A stretch of DNA of 64,000 bases, taken from the NCBI GenBank assembly GCA_016700175.1, contig CP065003.1, positions 3,110,001 to 3,174,000 on the forward strand, in the 5' to 3' direction. Shown here piece after piece: positions 24,356-32,684 of this stretch; within the stretch, counting starts at the first letter, position 1; each line of letters begins with the position of its first letter. Both the position numbers and the translations under genes were made by a program. The notes beneath the pieces were generated by a model, which ran no database searches, was not told the origin of the DNA, and saw only the letters and a list, made by a program, of their open reading frames with translations. The DNA comes from Acidobacteriota bacterium (GTDB lineage Bacteria; Acidobacteriota; Blastocatellia; Pyrinomonadales; Pyrinomonadaceae).

Positions 24356-24934
24356 TTAGGCCAGGAGCCTTTTCAGAACAGCCTTCCCTCGCGGCGAGAG
24401 CCTGTAACCGACCGGCATGCTTTCTGTAAGCCCGAGCGCTTTCAGCTTTCGGACGTTCGCCTTGAACCTTGGCTTGTCCATTCCAATCGAATCTGCGATC
24501 TCGGCCGCCAGCACTTCGGGATTGTCGCGAATCAGTTCCAGGTACTTCACGGTCCACTTCCCGTGGACCTTCGAAGCGTCCATCCGTTCGAGTTTCTTTT
24601 TGATCTCCTCGTACTCCGCGTTCGGCATCTTGCTGCTCTTCCGGAGTGCGATCCTCGGGTCCTCGCCGATGTATCGGACCTTGATCCGGTAAACGGAGCC
24701 CTTGCGGTCGGAGAGCATAGCTGTCAATTCTTCTTTCTTCTTGAAACCGGCCGCCTTGATCTCTTTCGGCTTTATTGAATCAACGTCGCATTCCTCGACC
24801 GAATCGATTCCGAGCAGGCCCGCGCGAGTCACGAGCGTGCCCCCGGTCTTCACGGTCGGCCGCTTCCAGCGCCGGAAGACGAGAGTGATCTCGCCGGAGA
24901 CGATCTTTTCGAGGGTGTCGTTCTTCAACAACAT
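24356..24934 (-). CDS. ASCH-like domain fused to a winged helix
   Basis: A 192-residue protein. The N-terminal half (LEKIVSGEITLVFRRWKRP, then GTLVTRAGLLGIDSVEECDV) resembles ASCH, a PUA-like RNA-binding fold. The C-terminal part (about 115-190: YLELIRDNPEVLAAEIADS, KANVRKLKALGLTESMPVGY, LSPRGKAVL) looks like a winged helix-turn-helix. It may be a nucleic-acid-binding regulator. It lies upstream of the EVE gene on the same strand, now separated by the REP-disrupted region. Confidence 0.62.
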   Translation of the reverse strand: MLLKNDTLEKIVSGEITLVFRRWKRPTVKTGGTLVTRAGLLGIDSVEECDVDSIKPKEIKAAGFKKKEELTAMLSDRKGSVYRIKVRYIGEDPRIALRKSSKMPNAEYEEIKKKLERMDASKVHGKWTVKYLELIRDNPEVLAAEIADSIGMDKPRFKANVRKLKALGLTESMPVGYRLSPRGKAVLKRLLA

Positions 24935-24957
24935 GGTTCTTTGGACGACGTGAGTAT

Positions 24958-25163
24958 TAGGACTGAGATAAAAGGACTGAGGACGGAAGAAGGACTGAGA
25001 TAAAAGGACTGAGGACTGAGCCGAATATTTGACAGTCGTTTCATATTGACTATCTTCCCTCAGTCCTCAGTCCTCAGTCCTCAGTCCTCAGTCCTCAGTC
25101 CTCAGTCCTCAGTCCTCAGTCCTCAGTCCTCAGTCCTCAGTCCTCAGTCCTCAGTCCTCAGGA
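24958..25163. repeat. Facing ACTGAGGA / TCCTCAGT 8-bp arrays
   Basis: AGGACTGAGATAAAAGGACTGAGG units (24958-25020) face an uninterrupted run of about 14 TCCTCAGT units (about 25055-25163). The latter ends 3 bp before the stop of the DUF4287/DUF5655 gene. The arms could pair over at least 20 bp. Confidence 0.95.
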
Positions 25164-25165
25164 GT

Positions 25166-25708
25166 CTACCCCGCCTGCTCGTAAGCCTCTTTCAGCCAGC
25201 CGATCACCTTCTTGTCGATGTCGTCTTTCGATTCGACGCGGACGCGGTGGCTGCACATCGAGTTCCAGCTTCCGGCGGCCTCGAGCTTGCCCTCCGGTTT
25301 CACGTCCTTCATATTGATCCCGATATCGAGCCTGGTCTTGGTCGAGGGCTGGATCAGCGCGAACTGCTTCTTTCGCCGCAGGCTGACATAGGACTTTTTC
25401 GGTGCGATCTCGACGTCCTTGCCAAACTTCTGTATCTCTTTGATCAGAGCGGTGTAGAACGGGTACAGGTTCTCCCTGCCTTTGTATTGATCCGATATCA
25501 GATCGGCGTCCTCTGCCGATCCCGCGTCGGATTGCTTCGCCTTGTGAGCGACAAGGTTCGCATAGCCGTGTGTGAATTCGTGATCGGTTTTGAGCATCTT
25601 GACGATCTCGCCATGTTTCACGAGTCCCGATTTTCTTACTACGTCGATCCAGTGGGAAAACGGCTTGCCCGTCTTCTCCTCCAGATTCTTGATCATTGTG
25701 TCTTCCAT
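25166..25708 (-). CDS. DUF4287/DUF5655 protein
   Basis: The ATG at 25708 yields 180 residues; the longer frame to 25813 reads through an AGTAAAA repeat and is not credible. The N-terminal DUF4287 domain (NLEEKTGKPFSHWIDVVRKS...HGYANLVAHKAK) is followed by DUF5655 (YPFYTALIKEIQKFG...RKKQFALIQPSTKTRLDIGI). The combination is common in environmental bacteria; its function is unknown, though DUF5655 is sometimes found near DNA-modifying genes. Confidence 0.88.
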   Translation of the reverse strand: MEDTMIKNLEEKTGKPFSHWIDVVRKSGLVKHGEIVKMLKTDHEFTHGYANLVAHKAKQSDAGSAEDADLISDQYKGRENLYPFYTALIKEIQKFGKDVEIAPKKSYVSLRRKKQFALIQPSTKTRLDIGINMKDVKPEGKLEAAGSWNSMCSHRVRVESKDDIDKKVIGWLKEAYEQAG

Positions 25709-25714
25709 AGGTTC

Positions 25715-25830
25715 AGGGAAAAAGTAGAAAGTAAAAAAGCGAAAGGAAAAAGTAAAAAGTAAAAGGTAAAAAGTAAAGAAGGGCGTGTTGTTGAGGGCTT
25801 TTTTACTTTTCACTTTTGCCTTTTTACTTC
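25715..25830. repeat. Facing AGTAAAA / TTTTACT 7-bp arrays
   Basis: AAAAGTAAAAAGTAAAAGGT and related units (25720-25785) face CTTTTTTACTTTTCACTTTT (about 25799-25830). They fill the entire spacer between two same-strand genes. The same pair occurs at 37398-37545. Confidence 0.9.
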
Positions 25831-25836
25831 AACAGC

Positions 25837-26118
25837 TTATCCGCCGGAGAGCGCCGGGTAGATCGACACCTCGTCCGAAGGAGCGACCTTCGCCTTGAGC
25901 CCTCCTAGATACTTGCAGTGATCGTTCCCGACAAAGATCGCGACGTGCGGACGGACCTCGCCGGTCTCGTCCATTATCTTGAAAAGCAGCCGCTTGTCGG
26001 GCCCGCACACCTCCCGGATGAACTCCCCGAGGGTAGTTTCTTCGGGTACTTCAACCTGGATTTCGGACGACATCTTCGGTGCGGTATGAAACTGCGGATG
26101 GATGTAGATCTTGGGCAT
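25837..26118 (-). CDS. MoaD/ThiS-family sulfur carrier-like protein
   Basis: From the ATG at 26118 the protein has 93 residues and ends in the Gly-Gly tail (SIYPALSGG) that is adenylated and thiocarboxylated in ubiquitin-like sulfur carriers. EVPEETTLGEFIREV and VAIFVGNDHCKYLGGL fit the beta-grasp fold. No moa or thi genes are adjacent, so the pathway (molybdopterin, thiamine or other) cannot be assigned. Confidence 0.82.
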   Translation of the reverse strand: MPKIYIHPQFHTAPKMSSEIQVEVPEETTLGEFIREVCGPDKRLLFKIMDETGEVRPHVAIFVGNDHCKYLGGLKAKVAPSDEVSIYPALSGG

Positions 26119-26221
26119 AGATCTCAATTGTCAGCGATCAATGCTCGTCGATCAATTCCGAACCGTTTCGAACAAGGCCCCTCCGGGCATTGATCATTGG
26201 GCAATGGCCATTGATCGATGA
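26119..26221. repeat. Self-complementary TCAATG/CCATTGA block
   Basis: GATCAATGCTCGTCGATCAA faces TTGATCATTGGGCAATGGCC and ATTGATCGATG, making a foldback between two genes. Similar to blocks at 9840-9914 and 36045-36078. Confidence 0.75.
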
Positions 26222-26593
26222 CTAGTTGTGGCTATGCAGCCCGACCATGTTCCCTTCGGTATCCCGGATCAGTGCGATGAAGCCGTAATCGCCGATGCTC
26301 ATCTTGTCCTGCATTACGCTTCCTCCGGCATCAGCCACGCGGCCGGCAGGTTCTGCAACGTCGTCACACGCGAAATACACCATCGTACCGCCCATCCCCG
26401 GGTTTCCGGCGGGATGCTTGATCAACGTGCCGGCCGCGTTCGGTGCGTTCTCTTCCATAGGGAACGCCCACATTTCTCCCTCGTCAGGCGAGGGAAGCTT
26501 CGTGAACTCGATCCCGAGCACCTTGCTGTAAAATGCCTTCGCGCGTTCGATGTCGTCCACGTAGATCTCGAACCAGTTAACAGGATTAGCCAT
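26222..26593 (-). CDS. VOC (glyoxalase/bleomycin-resistance) family protein
   Basis: A 123-residue single VOC module: NWFEIYVDDIERAKAFYSKVLG at the start, then MVYFACDDV and the closing IRDTEGNMVGLHSH. The arrangement of metal-ligand positions resembles small uncharacterised VOC proteins related to the one at 39500-39883. The reaction is unknown. ACTAATTTTATGG precedes the ATG with a weak ribosome site (GGAGGAC further upstream). Confidence 0.9.
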   Translation of the reverse strand: MANPVNWFEIYVDDIERAKAFYSKVLGIEFTKLPSPDEGEMWAFPMEENAPNAAGTLIKHPAGNPGMGGTMVYFACDDVAEPAGRVADAGGSVMQDKMSIGDYGFIALIRDTEGNMVGLHSHN

Positions 26594-26717
26594 AAAATTA
26601 GTCCTCCGTATGAATTTTGTCCCGGTATTCTATTGGAAATGCGGGTGATTTGAAAGAGAAGTGTTCAGGACTGAAGGAACGGATGTACGATCAGCTTCAG
26701 CTTGTCGTTCCGCGACC

Positions 26718-26884
26718 CGTTTACAGCAGCCCTCCGGGCTGCATTAGGAGAGCGAAGCCCGAACCAATCCGCCTCGCGCATACGCCCCGTTTAGAGCAGC
26801 ACTTGCGCTGCATTAGGAGGGCGCAGCCCGACTCAACCCGCGCACACCACACGACCCCGTTTAGAGCAGCCCTCCGGGCTGCCC
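26718..26884. repeat. Three-REP cluster upstream of RAYT 2
   Basis: CGTTTACAGCAGCCCTCCGG at about 26718, CCGTTTAGAGCAGCACTTGC at about 26786 and CCGTTTAGAGCAGCCCTCCG at about 26855, all in the same orientation and about 68 bp apart. They occupy the 381-bp gap before RAYT 2. Confidence 0.9.
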
Positions 26885-26974
26885 AATCGCGCGAACGCGC
26901 GATCATTAATTCGAATAATTCAGGATCGTTAAAGACAATTCATCCCCGGTCCGGCTAATCTTTTCCGACGAGCT

Positions 26975-27547
26975 ATGGACCGGATATTCCTCACCGACGA
27001 TCCGAACACCTTCCACTACGTGACGATGGTCTGCAATCGAAGAGCGCGCGTCTTCAACGACGAAGGCTCGTGCCGGATACTTGCTGACGTGATCGACGAG
27101 ATCCGCCTGAAGCATCCGTTCAAGCTTGCGGCCTACGTCTTCATGCCTGACCATGTCCACGCGATCATCAATCCCCTGCGTCCGGAACTGAGCACGATCC
27201 TGAACAAGATCAAGGGAAAGTCGGCGAGGCTGATCATCGACCGGCTGCTCAGAGAGGGCGATGAGCGACTTCTCAAGAGGCTCCGTCTGAATGTCACCGG
27301 AAGGAGGTTCGCATTGTGGCAGACGCGATCCTCGGTGGTGGACCTGAGAACTTCAAAGTTCTTTTTGCAGAAGATCGGCTACATACACATGAATCCGGTG
27401 AGGGCGGAACTGTGCGAGAAGCCGCAGGACTGGAAGTGGTCAAGCTACAGAGCACTGCACCCAGCAAACCAGGAGCCGGTCCCTCTGGCGGTGGATCGCC
27501 GGTATCACTGGTGGGAGGAAGAGATGATGAACAGCCGCGAGACGTGA
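26975..27547 (+). CDS. REP-associated tyrosine transposase (RAYT 2)
   Basis: A 190-residue Y1 transposase with HUH motif MPDH60-V-H62 and probable nucleophile Tyr136 in KIGYIHMNPVRAELC. It is bracketed by TAAACGG-type REPs (26718-26884 before, 27587-27702 after), pointing outward on both sides. This suggests it is the enzyme responsible for this REP family. A deleted copy with the same flanks lies at 30772-31131, so the gene plus its repeats has moved as a unit. It appears intact. Confidence 0.93.
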   Translation: MDRIFLTDDPNTFHYVTMVCNRRARVFNDEGSCRILADVIDEIRLKHPFKLAAYVFMPDHVHAIINPLRPELSTILNKIKGKSARLIIDRLLREGDERLLKRLRLNVTGRRFALWQTRSSVVDLRTSKFFLQKIGYIHMNPVRAELCEKPQDWKWSSYRALHPANQEPVPLAVDRRYHWWEEEMMNSRET

Positions 27548-27559
27548 GCAGGTCGCCAC

Positions 27560-27702
27560 ATCACGATCGCGCGTTCGCGCAATTGGGCAGCCCAAAGGGC
27601 TGCTCTAAACGGGGGCGTGGGGGCACGGAGTCCCGCGCATTCGCGCGGTGCAAACTGAAGTTCGCGTTACCTCGGCAGCGCAAAGCGCTGCTCTAAACGG
27701 GG
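27560..27702. repeat. REP pair downstream of RAYT 2
   Basis: CGCGCGTTCGCGCAATTGGG leads to GCAGCCCAAAGGGCTGCTCT (about 27587). The GCAAACTGAAGTTCGCG box follows, then GCAGCGCAAAGCGCTGC with tail TCTAAACGGG. CGCTGCTCTAAACG at 27686-27699 is a perfect predicted IS110 target. Confidence 0.9.
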
Positions 27703-27736
27703 GCGGTGTCCTCGTCACTCATCTCCCATCACTCCC

Positions 27737-28771
27737 TCAGTACACCCTCACACAAGTGATCCTAGGCAGATGGTCCGCGACCGTTTCCCACGACTCGCCG
27801 TTGTCTTCCGAAAAATAGAGGCTTCCGCCGGTCGTGCCGAAGCTCAGGTCCTCGTGGTTCGAAGAGAAGGAATCGCGCAATACACAGTCAAAGGAGTTTT
27901 CCTGCGGCAGGCCCTTCGAAAGCGGCTTCCACGTTTCTCCTCGGTCCTCGGTCTTGTAAACACGCGCCTTGCCCTCGGGAAAAGTTCGGAAGCCGTCGGA
28001 ATGGATCGGGATGATGAACGCCGTGTCGGGCTTGTTTGAAACGCAGGCGAACCCGAAATCGGTCGGAAGGTCCTTGCCTTCGCTGATGTTCTTCCAGGTC
28101 TGTCCGGCGTCGTCGCTCCGGTACACGCCCCAGTGGTGCTGAAGGAACAGCGTGTCCGGGTCCGCCGGGTGGAACGCGATCTTGTGGACGCATTGGCCGA
28201 ACTCCGGCGTCTTCTCAGGCAGAAAAGGCGCCACGATCTTCTGATTGCACGCCTCCCAGGTCTTGCCCCCGTCTTCCGTCCGATACACGCCGCCGGTCGA
28301 CATTCCCGCGATCCACGTGTCCTCGTTCAACTTGAGAAAAGTATGCAGGCACTTGCCGCCGAAGCCCGGGACCCAGTGTTCGCGGTGCGGATGGTTCCAG
28401 AGGCCTTCGACCATTTGCCAGGATTCCGCTCCGTCGTCCGAATAGAAGAGCGCCGAAGGCTCGACTCCGAAAAATATCCTGCCCGATTCATCCGACGAGA
28501 TCTGCCAGATCCTCGCCAGCGCCGTGTCCGTCTCTTCGGGAAACGCGAGAGGATCGCCCTCCTTCACCTGCCAGGTCGCTCCGTGATCGTCGGAGAAAGC
28601 GAGCTCCGTTCCGGTCCATTCGGTGGAAGGCGAGGCAAGAAGCCGCTCGCCCGCCTGGCCGATCGAATAAACCGTCTTGCCCTCGAAATCGACACCTACG
28701 TCCCACTTTCCGTTGTTCCTCTTGAATGTAAAAAGGCCTTTGGCGGTCCCCGCCAGGATCAGATCGCTCAT
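27737..28771 (-). CDS. BNR/Asp-box beta-propeller protein (sialidase/sortilin-like fold)
   Basis: The ATG at 28771 gives 344 residues. Asp-box repeats S/T-x-D-x-G-x-T/S-W occur at least five times: SDDHGATWQV, SDDGAESWQM, TEDGGKTWEA, SDDAGQTWKN, TEDRGETWKP and SEDNGESWET. These mark a beta-propeller as in sialidases and Vps10/sortilin domains. No signal peptide or catalytic arginine triad is evident, so it is more likely a cytosolic structural propeller than an active sialidase. Confidence 0.85.
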   Translation of the reverse strand: MSDLILAGTAKGLFTFKRNNGKWDVGVDFEGKTVYSIGQAGERLLASPSTEWTGTELAFSDDHGATWQVKEGDPLAFPEETDTALARIWQISSDESGRIFFGVEPSALFYSDDGAESWQMVEGLWNHPHREHWVPGFGGKCLHTFLKLNEDTWIAGMSTGGVYRTEDGGKTWEACNQKIVAPFLPEKTPEFGQCVHKIAFHPADPDTLFLQHHWGVYRSDDAGQTWKNISEGKDLPTDFGFACVSNKPDTAFIIPIHSDGFRTFPEGKARVYKTEDRGETWKPLSKGLPQENSFDCVLRDSFSSNHEDLSFGTTGGSLYFSEDNGESWETVADHLPRITCVRVY

Positions 28772-28897
28772 ATCAGTACCTCGCAAGATGGCTTGATGTA
28801 TAGCGGCCCATTGGGCCGAAAAGAGCTTCAATTATATTCAAAAGTGAAATAACATCTAGAAAATTCACAGGAAGCCGTCACCGACCGAACCGTAACT

Positions 28898-29557
28898 ATG
28901 TGCGGAAGATATACCTGCAAGTCCGAGATCGAGGAAATAGCGGACATCATTCCCGGGAAGTTCAACTATCCCGAATTCTCGAAGAGCTACAACATCGCGC
29001 CTTCCCAGCCGTCGCTGATCGCAACCTTTGACGAGGAAAGCGGCGAATATGACGGAGAGCTCGCGAAGTGGGGTCTGGTGCCGCACTGGATGAAGGACCC
29101 TAAGAAGCCTTTCATCAACGCGCGGTCCGAAACGATCTTCGAAAAGCCTTCGTTCAAGTACCTTTACAAGAACCACCGCTGCGTCGCGATCGCCGACGGT
29201 TTTTACGAATGGGCGGTCATCGATGATGTGAAACAGCCCGTCTATTTTTATCGAGAAGACCAGAAGCCGTTCGGCTTCGCGGGCTACTGGGAAAACGACC
29301 GCGAATCGGACGGCAGGACATTTGTGATAATGACGGCGGACGCCAACGAAGAAGTCGAGCCGTATCATCACCGGATGCCTGTGATGCTGACGAAACCGGA
29401 GATCGAGGCTTGGCTGAAGGAGGGAAACGCTTCGGTCCTGAAGCCGTTTCCGTATCCCCTGAAGAGCCACATCGTATCGAGGGCGGTCAACAGCCCCGCC
29501 AACAACTCAGCGGAGCTGATCGTGCCGTACAAGGAGAAAAAGAATTCAGAAAGCTGA
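28898..29557 (+). CDS. yedK: SOS response-associated peptidase (YedK/HMCES family)
   Basis: A 219-residue protein starting MCGRY, so Cys2 is exposed after Met removal; that cysteine forms the stable DNA-protein crosslink at abasic sites in this family. The SRAP motifs NARSETIFEKPSF, RCVAIADGFYEW and HHRMPVML are all present. Its role is to shield abasic sites in single-stranded DNA. It is a single gene, divergent from the propeller gene. No LexA-like box was identified. Confidence 0.94.
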   Translation: MCGRYTCKSEIEEIADIIPGKFNYPEFSKSYNIAPSQPSLIATFDEESGEYDGELAKWGLVPHWMKDPKKPFINARSETIFEKPSFKYLYKNHRCVAIADGFYEWAVIDDVKQPVYFYREDQKPFGFAGYWENDRESDGRTFVIMTADANEEVEPYHHRMPVMLTKPEIEAWLKEGNASVLKPFPYPLKSHIVSRAVNSPANNSAELIVPYKEKKNSES

Positions 29558-29690
29558 AGTCAGGAGTGAGAAGTCAGGGGTGAGGAGTCGGGCAATCGTT
29601 AGCTGAGAATGGATAGTTGAAAAATTGATGGTTGAAAACTGCCAGCTGAGAGTACATCTTCCTTTCCGACTCCTGACTCCTGACTACTTA
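29558..29690. repeat. Facing GGAGTGAGAAGTCAGG / GACTCCTGACTCC arrays
   Basis: GAAGTCAGGAGTGAGAAGTC at about 29561 starts right after the stop and faces CCGACTCCTGACTCCTGACT at about 29668-29690. GTTGAAAA units lie in the loop. This probably forms a transcript-end hairpin. Confidence 0.85.
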
Positions 29691-29700
29691 GGAGCCATTT

Positions 29701-30243
29701 ATGAAAAAGATCCTTATCGCATTTGTGGCGATCATCGCCTTGGGAATGATCGCGTTCCTCGTTCTCGTCGGCATCGCCCCGAGCGAGTTTGGAACCGAGC
29801 GCGAGATAGTCATCAACAAACCGAGGGCCGAGACCTTCGAGTACCTGCGTATCCTCAAGAACCAGGACACGTGGGCGCCGTGGGCAAAGAAGGACCCGAA
29901 TATGAAGCACGAATACAGGGGAAAGGACGGCGAGGTCGGGTTCGTGTCCGCGTGGGATTCGAAGAGCGATGATGTCGGCGCCGGCGAGCAGGAGATTAAG
30001 AAGATCACCGACGGTGAACGCATCGACTACGAACTGCGTTTCCTGAAACCCTTCGAGTCCACTGCCGACGCGTGGCTCACAACCGAGGACGCCGAAGGCG
30101 GCAAGACGAAAGTGAAATGGGGCTTCAAGGGAAGGATGCCGATACCCTTCAACGTAATGATGCTGTTCATCGATATGGAGGAGGCGATCTCAAAGGACTT
30201 CGACGAAGGCCTCGCGAACCTGAAGAAGGAACTCGAAGGGTAG
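29701..30243 (+). CDS. SRPBCC (polyketide cyclase-like) membrane-anchored protein
   Basis: A 180-residue protein preceded by TTAGGAGCC. One N-terminal transmembrane helix (ILIAFVAIIALGMIAFLVLVGIA) leads to a START-like domain (EREIVINKPRAETFEYLRILKNQDTWAPWAK, then KVKWGFKGRMPIPFNVMMLF). Built like the gene at 21328-21828 and probably a paralogue. The ligand is unknown. It is followed by a long REP cluster. Confidence 0.86.
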   Translation: MKKILIAFVAIIALGMIAFLVLVGIAPSEFGTEREIVINKPRAETFEYLRILKNQDTWAPWAKKDPNMKHEYRGKDGEVGFVSAWDSKSDDVGAGEQEIKKITDGERIDYELRFLKPFESTADAWLTTEDAEGGKTKVKWGFKGRMPIPFNVMMLFIDMEEAISKDFDEGLANLKKELEG

Positions 30244-30284
30244 GAGAGAACAGAGAGGAAGTAAGCGCCCCTTTCTTAAGCGGC

Positions 30285-30700
30285 TGTGCCGCCGTGATGT
30301 GCGGAAAGGCTTTGCCTGTCCGGCGACGCGTTTCTCCATTAGAATTTGCGGAGGCTGAGCCTTCGCCCAGGTTTTATGAAGAGGTCTGCCCGGTATGCTA
30401 GAAACCAGCGCACCCCCTCCCGGCCCTGTTTAGATCAGCGCTTTGGGCTGTATTAGCCGGGCGCAGCCCGGCTCAAACGCGCACACCAAACGACCCCGTT
30501 TAGAGCAGCGCTTGCGCTGCATTGGGAGGGCGCAGCCCGACTGAATAGCGCACACCACTCGATCCCGTTTAGAGCAGCCCTCCGGGCTGCCGAGGTAACG
30601 CGAACTTCAGTTTGCGCCGCGCGAATGCGCGGGACTCGCCGCAACCTCCAGCCCCGTTTAGAGCAGCCCTCCGGGCTGCCGAATCGCGCGAACGCGCGAT
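30285..30700. repeat. REP cluster upstream of the RAYT 2 pseudocopy
   Basis: A GTGCGGAAAGGCTTTGCCTG-type hairpin at about 30299 is followed by REPs at about 30426 (degenerate), 30495, 30564 and 30653, spaced about 70-90 bp. The site CGTTTAGAGCAGCG at 30497-30510 is a perfect predicted IS110 target on the opposite strand. Confidence 0.9.
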
Positions 30701-30771
30701 CATTAATTCAACGAATTCAGGATCGTTAAAGACAATTCATCTCCGGTCCGGCTACTCTTGTTCTGGCAGCT

Positions 30772-31131
30772 ATGGACCGGATATTCCTCACCGACGATCC
30801 GAACACCTTCCACTACGTGACTATGGTCTGCAATCGGAGAGCGCGCGTCTTCTCAAGAGGCTCAGTCTGAACGTCATCGGGAGGCGCTTCGCCCTCTGGC
30901 AGACTAGATCTTCGGTCGTCGACCTGAGGTCCTCGAAGTTCTTTCTGCAGAAGGTTGGCTACATACATATGAACCCGGTGAGGGCAGAACTGTGCGAGAA
31001 GCCCGAGGACCGGAAGTGGTCAAGTTACAGGGCACTGCACCCTGGCAACCGGGAGCCGGTCCCTTTGGCGGTGGACGGAAGGTATCACTGGGGGGGGGGA
31101 GGAAGAGATACTGAATGGCCGCGAAACGTGA
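30772..31131 (+). pseudogene. Internally deleted copy of RAYT 2
   Basis: Nearly identical to 26975-27547, but 217 bp are missing between two CTTC tetranucleotides (27052-27055 and 27269-27272 in the intact copy; junction GCGCGTCTTCTCAAGAGG here). The loss removes the HUH motif and shifts the frame. A run of nine or more G at about 31090 marks a further change near the end. The C-terminal Tyr helix (KVGYIHMNPVRAELC) survives in another frame. The REP flanks are retained. Confidence 0.9.
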
Positions 31132-31144
31132 TCGGGTTGTCGCA

Positions 31145-31390
31145 ATCTCATCGCGCGTTCGCGCGATTGGGCAGCCCGGAGGGCTGCTCTAAACGGGTGG
31201 CGTGGAGGCACGGAGTTCCGCGCTAGCGCGCGGCGCAAACTGAAGTTCGCGTTACCTCGGCAGCCCGGAGGGCTGCTCTAAACGGGCAGCGTCCGGCATG
31301 CGGGTCGGGTCTTGATTCGGAGACTGAAATCCGGCACGCTCCTCAGTCCTCAGTCCTCAGTCCTCAGTCCTCAGTCCTCAGTCCTCAGTC
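31145..31390. repeat. REPs after the pseudo-RAYT and a TCCTCAGT array
   Basis: GCAGCCCGGAGGGCTGCTCT at about 31171 and 31261 are separated by the CGCGGCGCAAACTGAAGTTC box. About six TCCTCAGT units (31341-31390) follow, ending close to the stop of the DUF3052 gene. Confidence 0.9.
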
Positions 31391-31423
31391 ACGCCCGTCG
31401 CTCGCGCTCACGGTTCCGATTCC

Positions 31424-31837
31424 TCAGTCCCGCAGCTCCTTCCTTATCACCAGTTTCAGCCCCGACCAGATATCGCTGACGGCGCAGACCTTGACATCCA
31501 CAAGGCCCATAGGGAGCGCGATCTCGCGGACGACATCCTCGGTAATCTCGGTCGGGATCTTCGACGCCTTCTTGTGCCACGAGACCCAGATCATCCCGTC
31601 GGGCGAGATCGGGTCGTAAAGCTCTTCAAGCAGAGACTCCAATTCGGAGCGTTCCGTGACGAACACGTGGGCCAGATCGATCTTGTCGACAAGTTTCGAA
31701 TGAAAAGAAGTATTGTACGGCAGCGGTGCGATCCACTCGAAATATTCTTCCGGGGCGTTCTTCACAAATATCCGCAGCCCTTCTTTGAACCCGAGTTTTT
31801 GGCCAAGCGGAGTTCCTGAATACCCTGCAGTGCTCAT
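31424..31837 (-). CDS. DUF3052 family protein
   Basis: A 137-residue cytosolic protein with the DUF3052 hallmarks YSGTPLGQKLGFKEG at the start and ISPDGMIWVSWHKKASKIPTEITEDVVR near the end. Function unknown. It is the last gene of a three-gene set with 4-bp ATGA overlaps (DUF2277, DUF1697, DUF3052). The C terminus LRD and stop are encoded by CTGCGGGACTGAGG, merging with the following ACTGAGG repeat. Confidence 0.88.
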   Translation of the reverse strand: MSTAGYSGTPLGQKLGFKEGLRIFVKNAPEEYFEWIAPLPYNTSFHSKLVDKIDLAHVFVTERSELESLLEELYDPISPDGMIWVSWHKKASKIPTEITEDVVREIALPMGLVDVKVCAVSDIWSGLKLVIRKELRD

Positions 31838-32373
31838 CTGTTCCTCGCTACTTCTGCAAGCTTGTTCATCGTCCGCCAGTTCCTTGTCGTGGCGGAGGTC
31901 TTCAGCTTGCTTTCGAAAAAGTTGTTATGAAGCTTTGTCCTGCCGTATCCGTCAGGCAAATGCAGATAAACGACGTCACCTGTGACAGCGAATTCGTCGT
32001 TGCCGTATTCGCCGTCCAGGATCGGCTCGAGCCTTTCCGGATCGGCGTCATCGGCCAGAAGTGTGACGGCAAGCGATTTCGGGTCCCGGTCCGCGTACGG
32101 ATTGCCCTGCAGGATCTCTTCGAATTTCGAAGGCGTGCGGACCATCACTTTAACGTCATACCCGAACGCGGCATTGATCGCCGCGTGGATCGCGTTCTCT
32201 ATCTCCGCTGCCGGATCGTCTGACCCGAAGATCACGTTCCCGCTGGCGATATAGGTCACCGGATCTACAAGACCTATCTCCTCGCACAAAGAGCGCAGAT
32301 CGGCCATCGGCAGGGTCCGGTTCCCGGTGATGTTGATGCCGCGCAGCAAAGCGATCCTGGTACTTATGCTCAC
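31834..32373 (-). CDS. DUF1697 family protein
   Basis: A 179-residue protein with ALLRGINITGNRTLPMADLR, YIASGNVIFGSDD and the conserved C-terminal RTKLHNNFFESKL...TTRNWRTMNKLAE, all diagnostic of DUF1697. No biochemical role is established for the family. It overlaps both neighbours by 4 bp, which implies translational coupling. Confidence 0.92.
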   Translation of the reverse strand: MSISTRIALLRGINITGNRTLPMADLRSLCEEIGLVDPVTYIASGNVIFGSDDPAAEIENAIHAAINAAFGYDVKVMVRTPSKFEEILQGNPYADRDPKSLAVTLLADDADPERLEPILDGEYGNDEFAVTGDVVYLHLPDGYGRTKLHNNFFESKLKTSATTRNWRTMNKLAEVARNR

Positions 32374-32639
32374 GTTCCGAACCTCGCTCTGGCGCGGGCC
32401 TTCGCCTTGGCCGCCTCTTCTTCACGGTTCTTCGGAGGCGCGCTCGTCTTCAACGAACCGACCAGCTTCATCGTTGCCGCGGTCACTTCTTTTACGGCGA
32501 TGTCGAAGACTTCGGCGTTTGCGGCGGAAGGCTTCGTGCTTCCGCTGATCTTCCGGACGTACTGCAGGGCCGCGGCACGGACCTCGTCCTCGGTCGCGGG
32601 CGGTTCGAAATTATGAAGCGTCCTGATGTTCCTGCACAT
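32370..32639 (-). CDS. DUF2277 family protein
   Basis: An 89-residue protein starting MCRNIRTLHNFEPPATEDEV, the standard DUF2277 opening, with ALQYVRKISGSTKPSAAN and a lysine/arginine-rich tail (KAKARARARFG). The tail may bind nucleic acid (inference). It is the first gene of the DUF2277-DUF1697-DUF3052 operon; a REP cluster lies immediately upstream. Confidence 0.92.
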   Translation of the reverse strand: MCRNIRTLHNFEPPATEDEVRAAALQYVRKISGSTKPSAANAEVFDIAVKEVTAATMKLVGSLKTSAPPKNREEEAAKAKARARARFGT

Positions 32640-32684
32640 AGGAATAGGATAATAGCACTGGTCTGAGATCGGCGAGGCAGCGCG

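Noticed and set aside
30612..31226. A 204-residue intact transposase
   Set aside because: Only the C-terminal half is RAYT in frame; the N-terminal part is REP sequence and shifted RAYT sequence, so it is a pseudogene.
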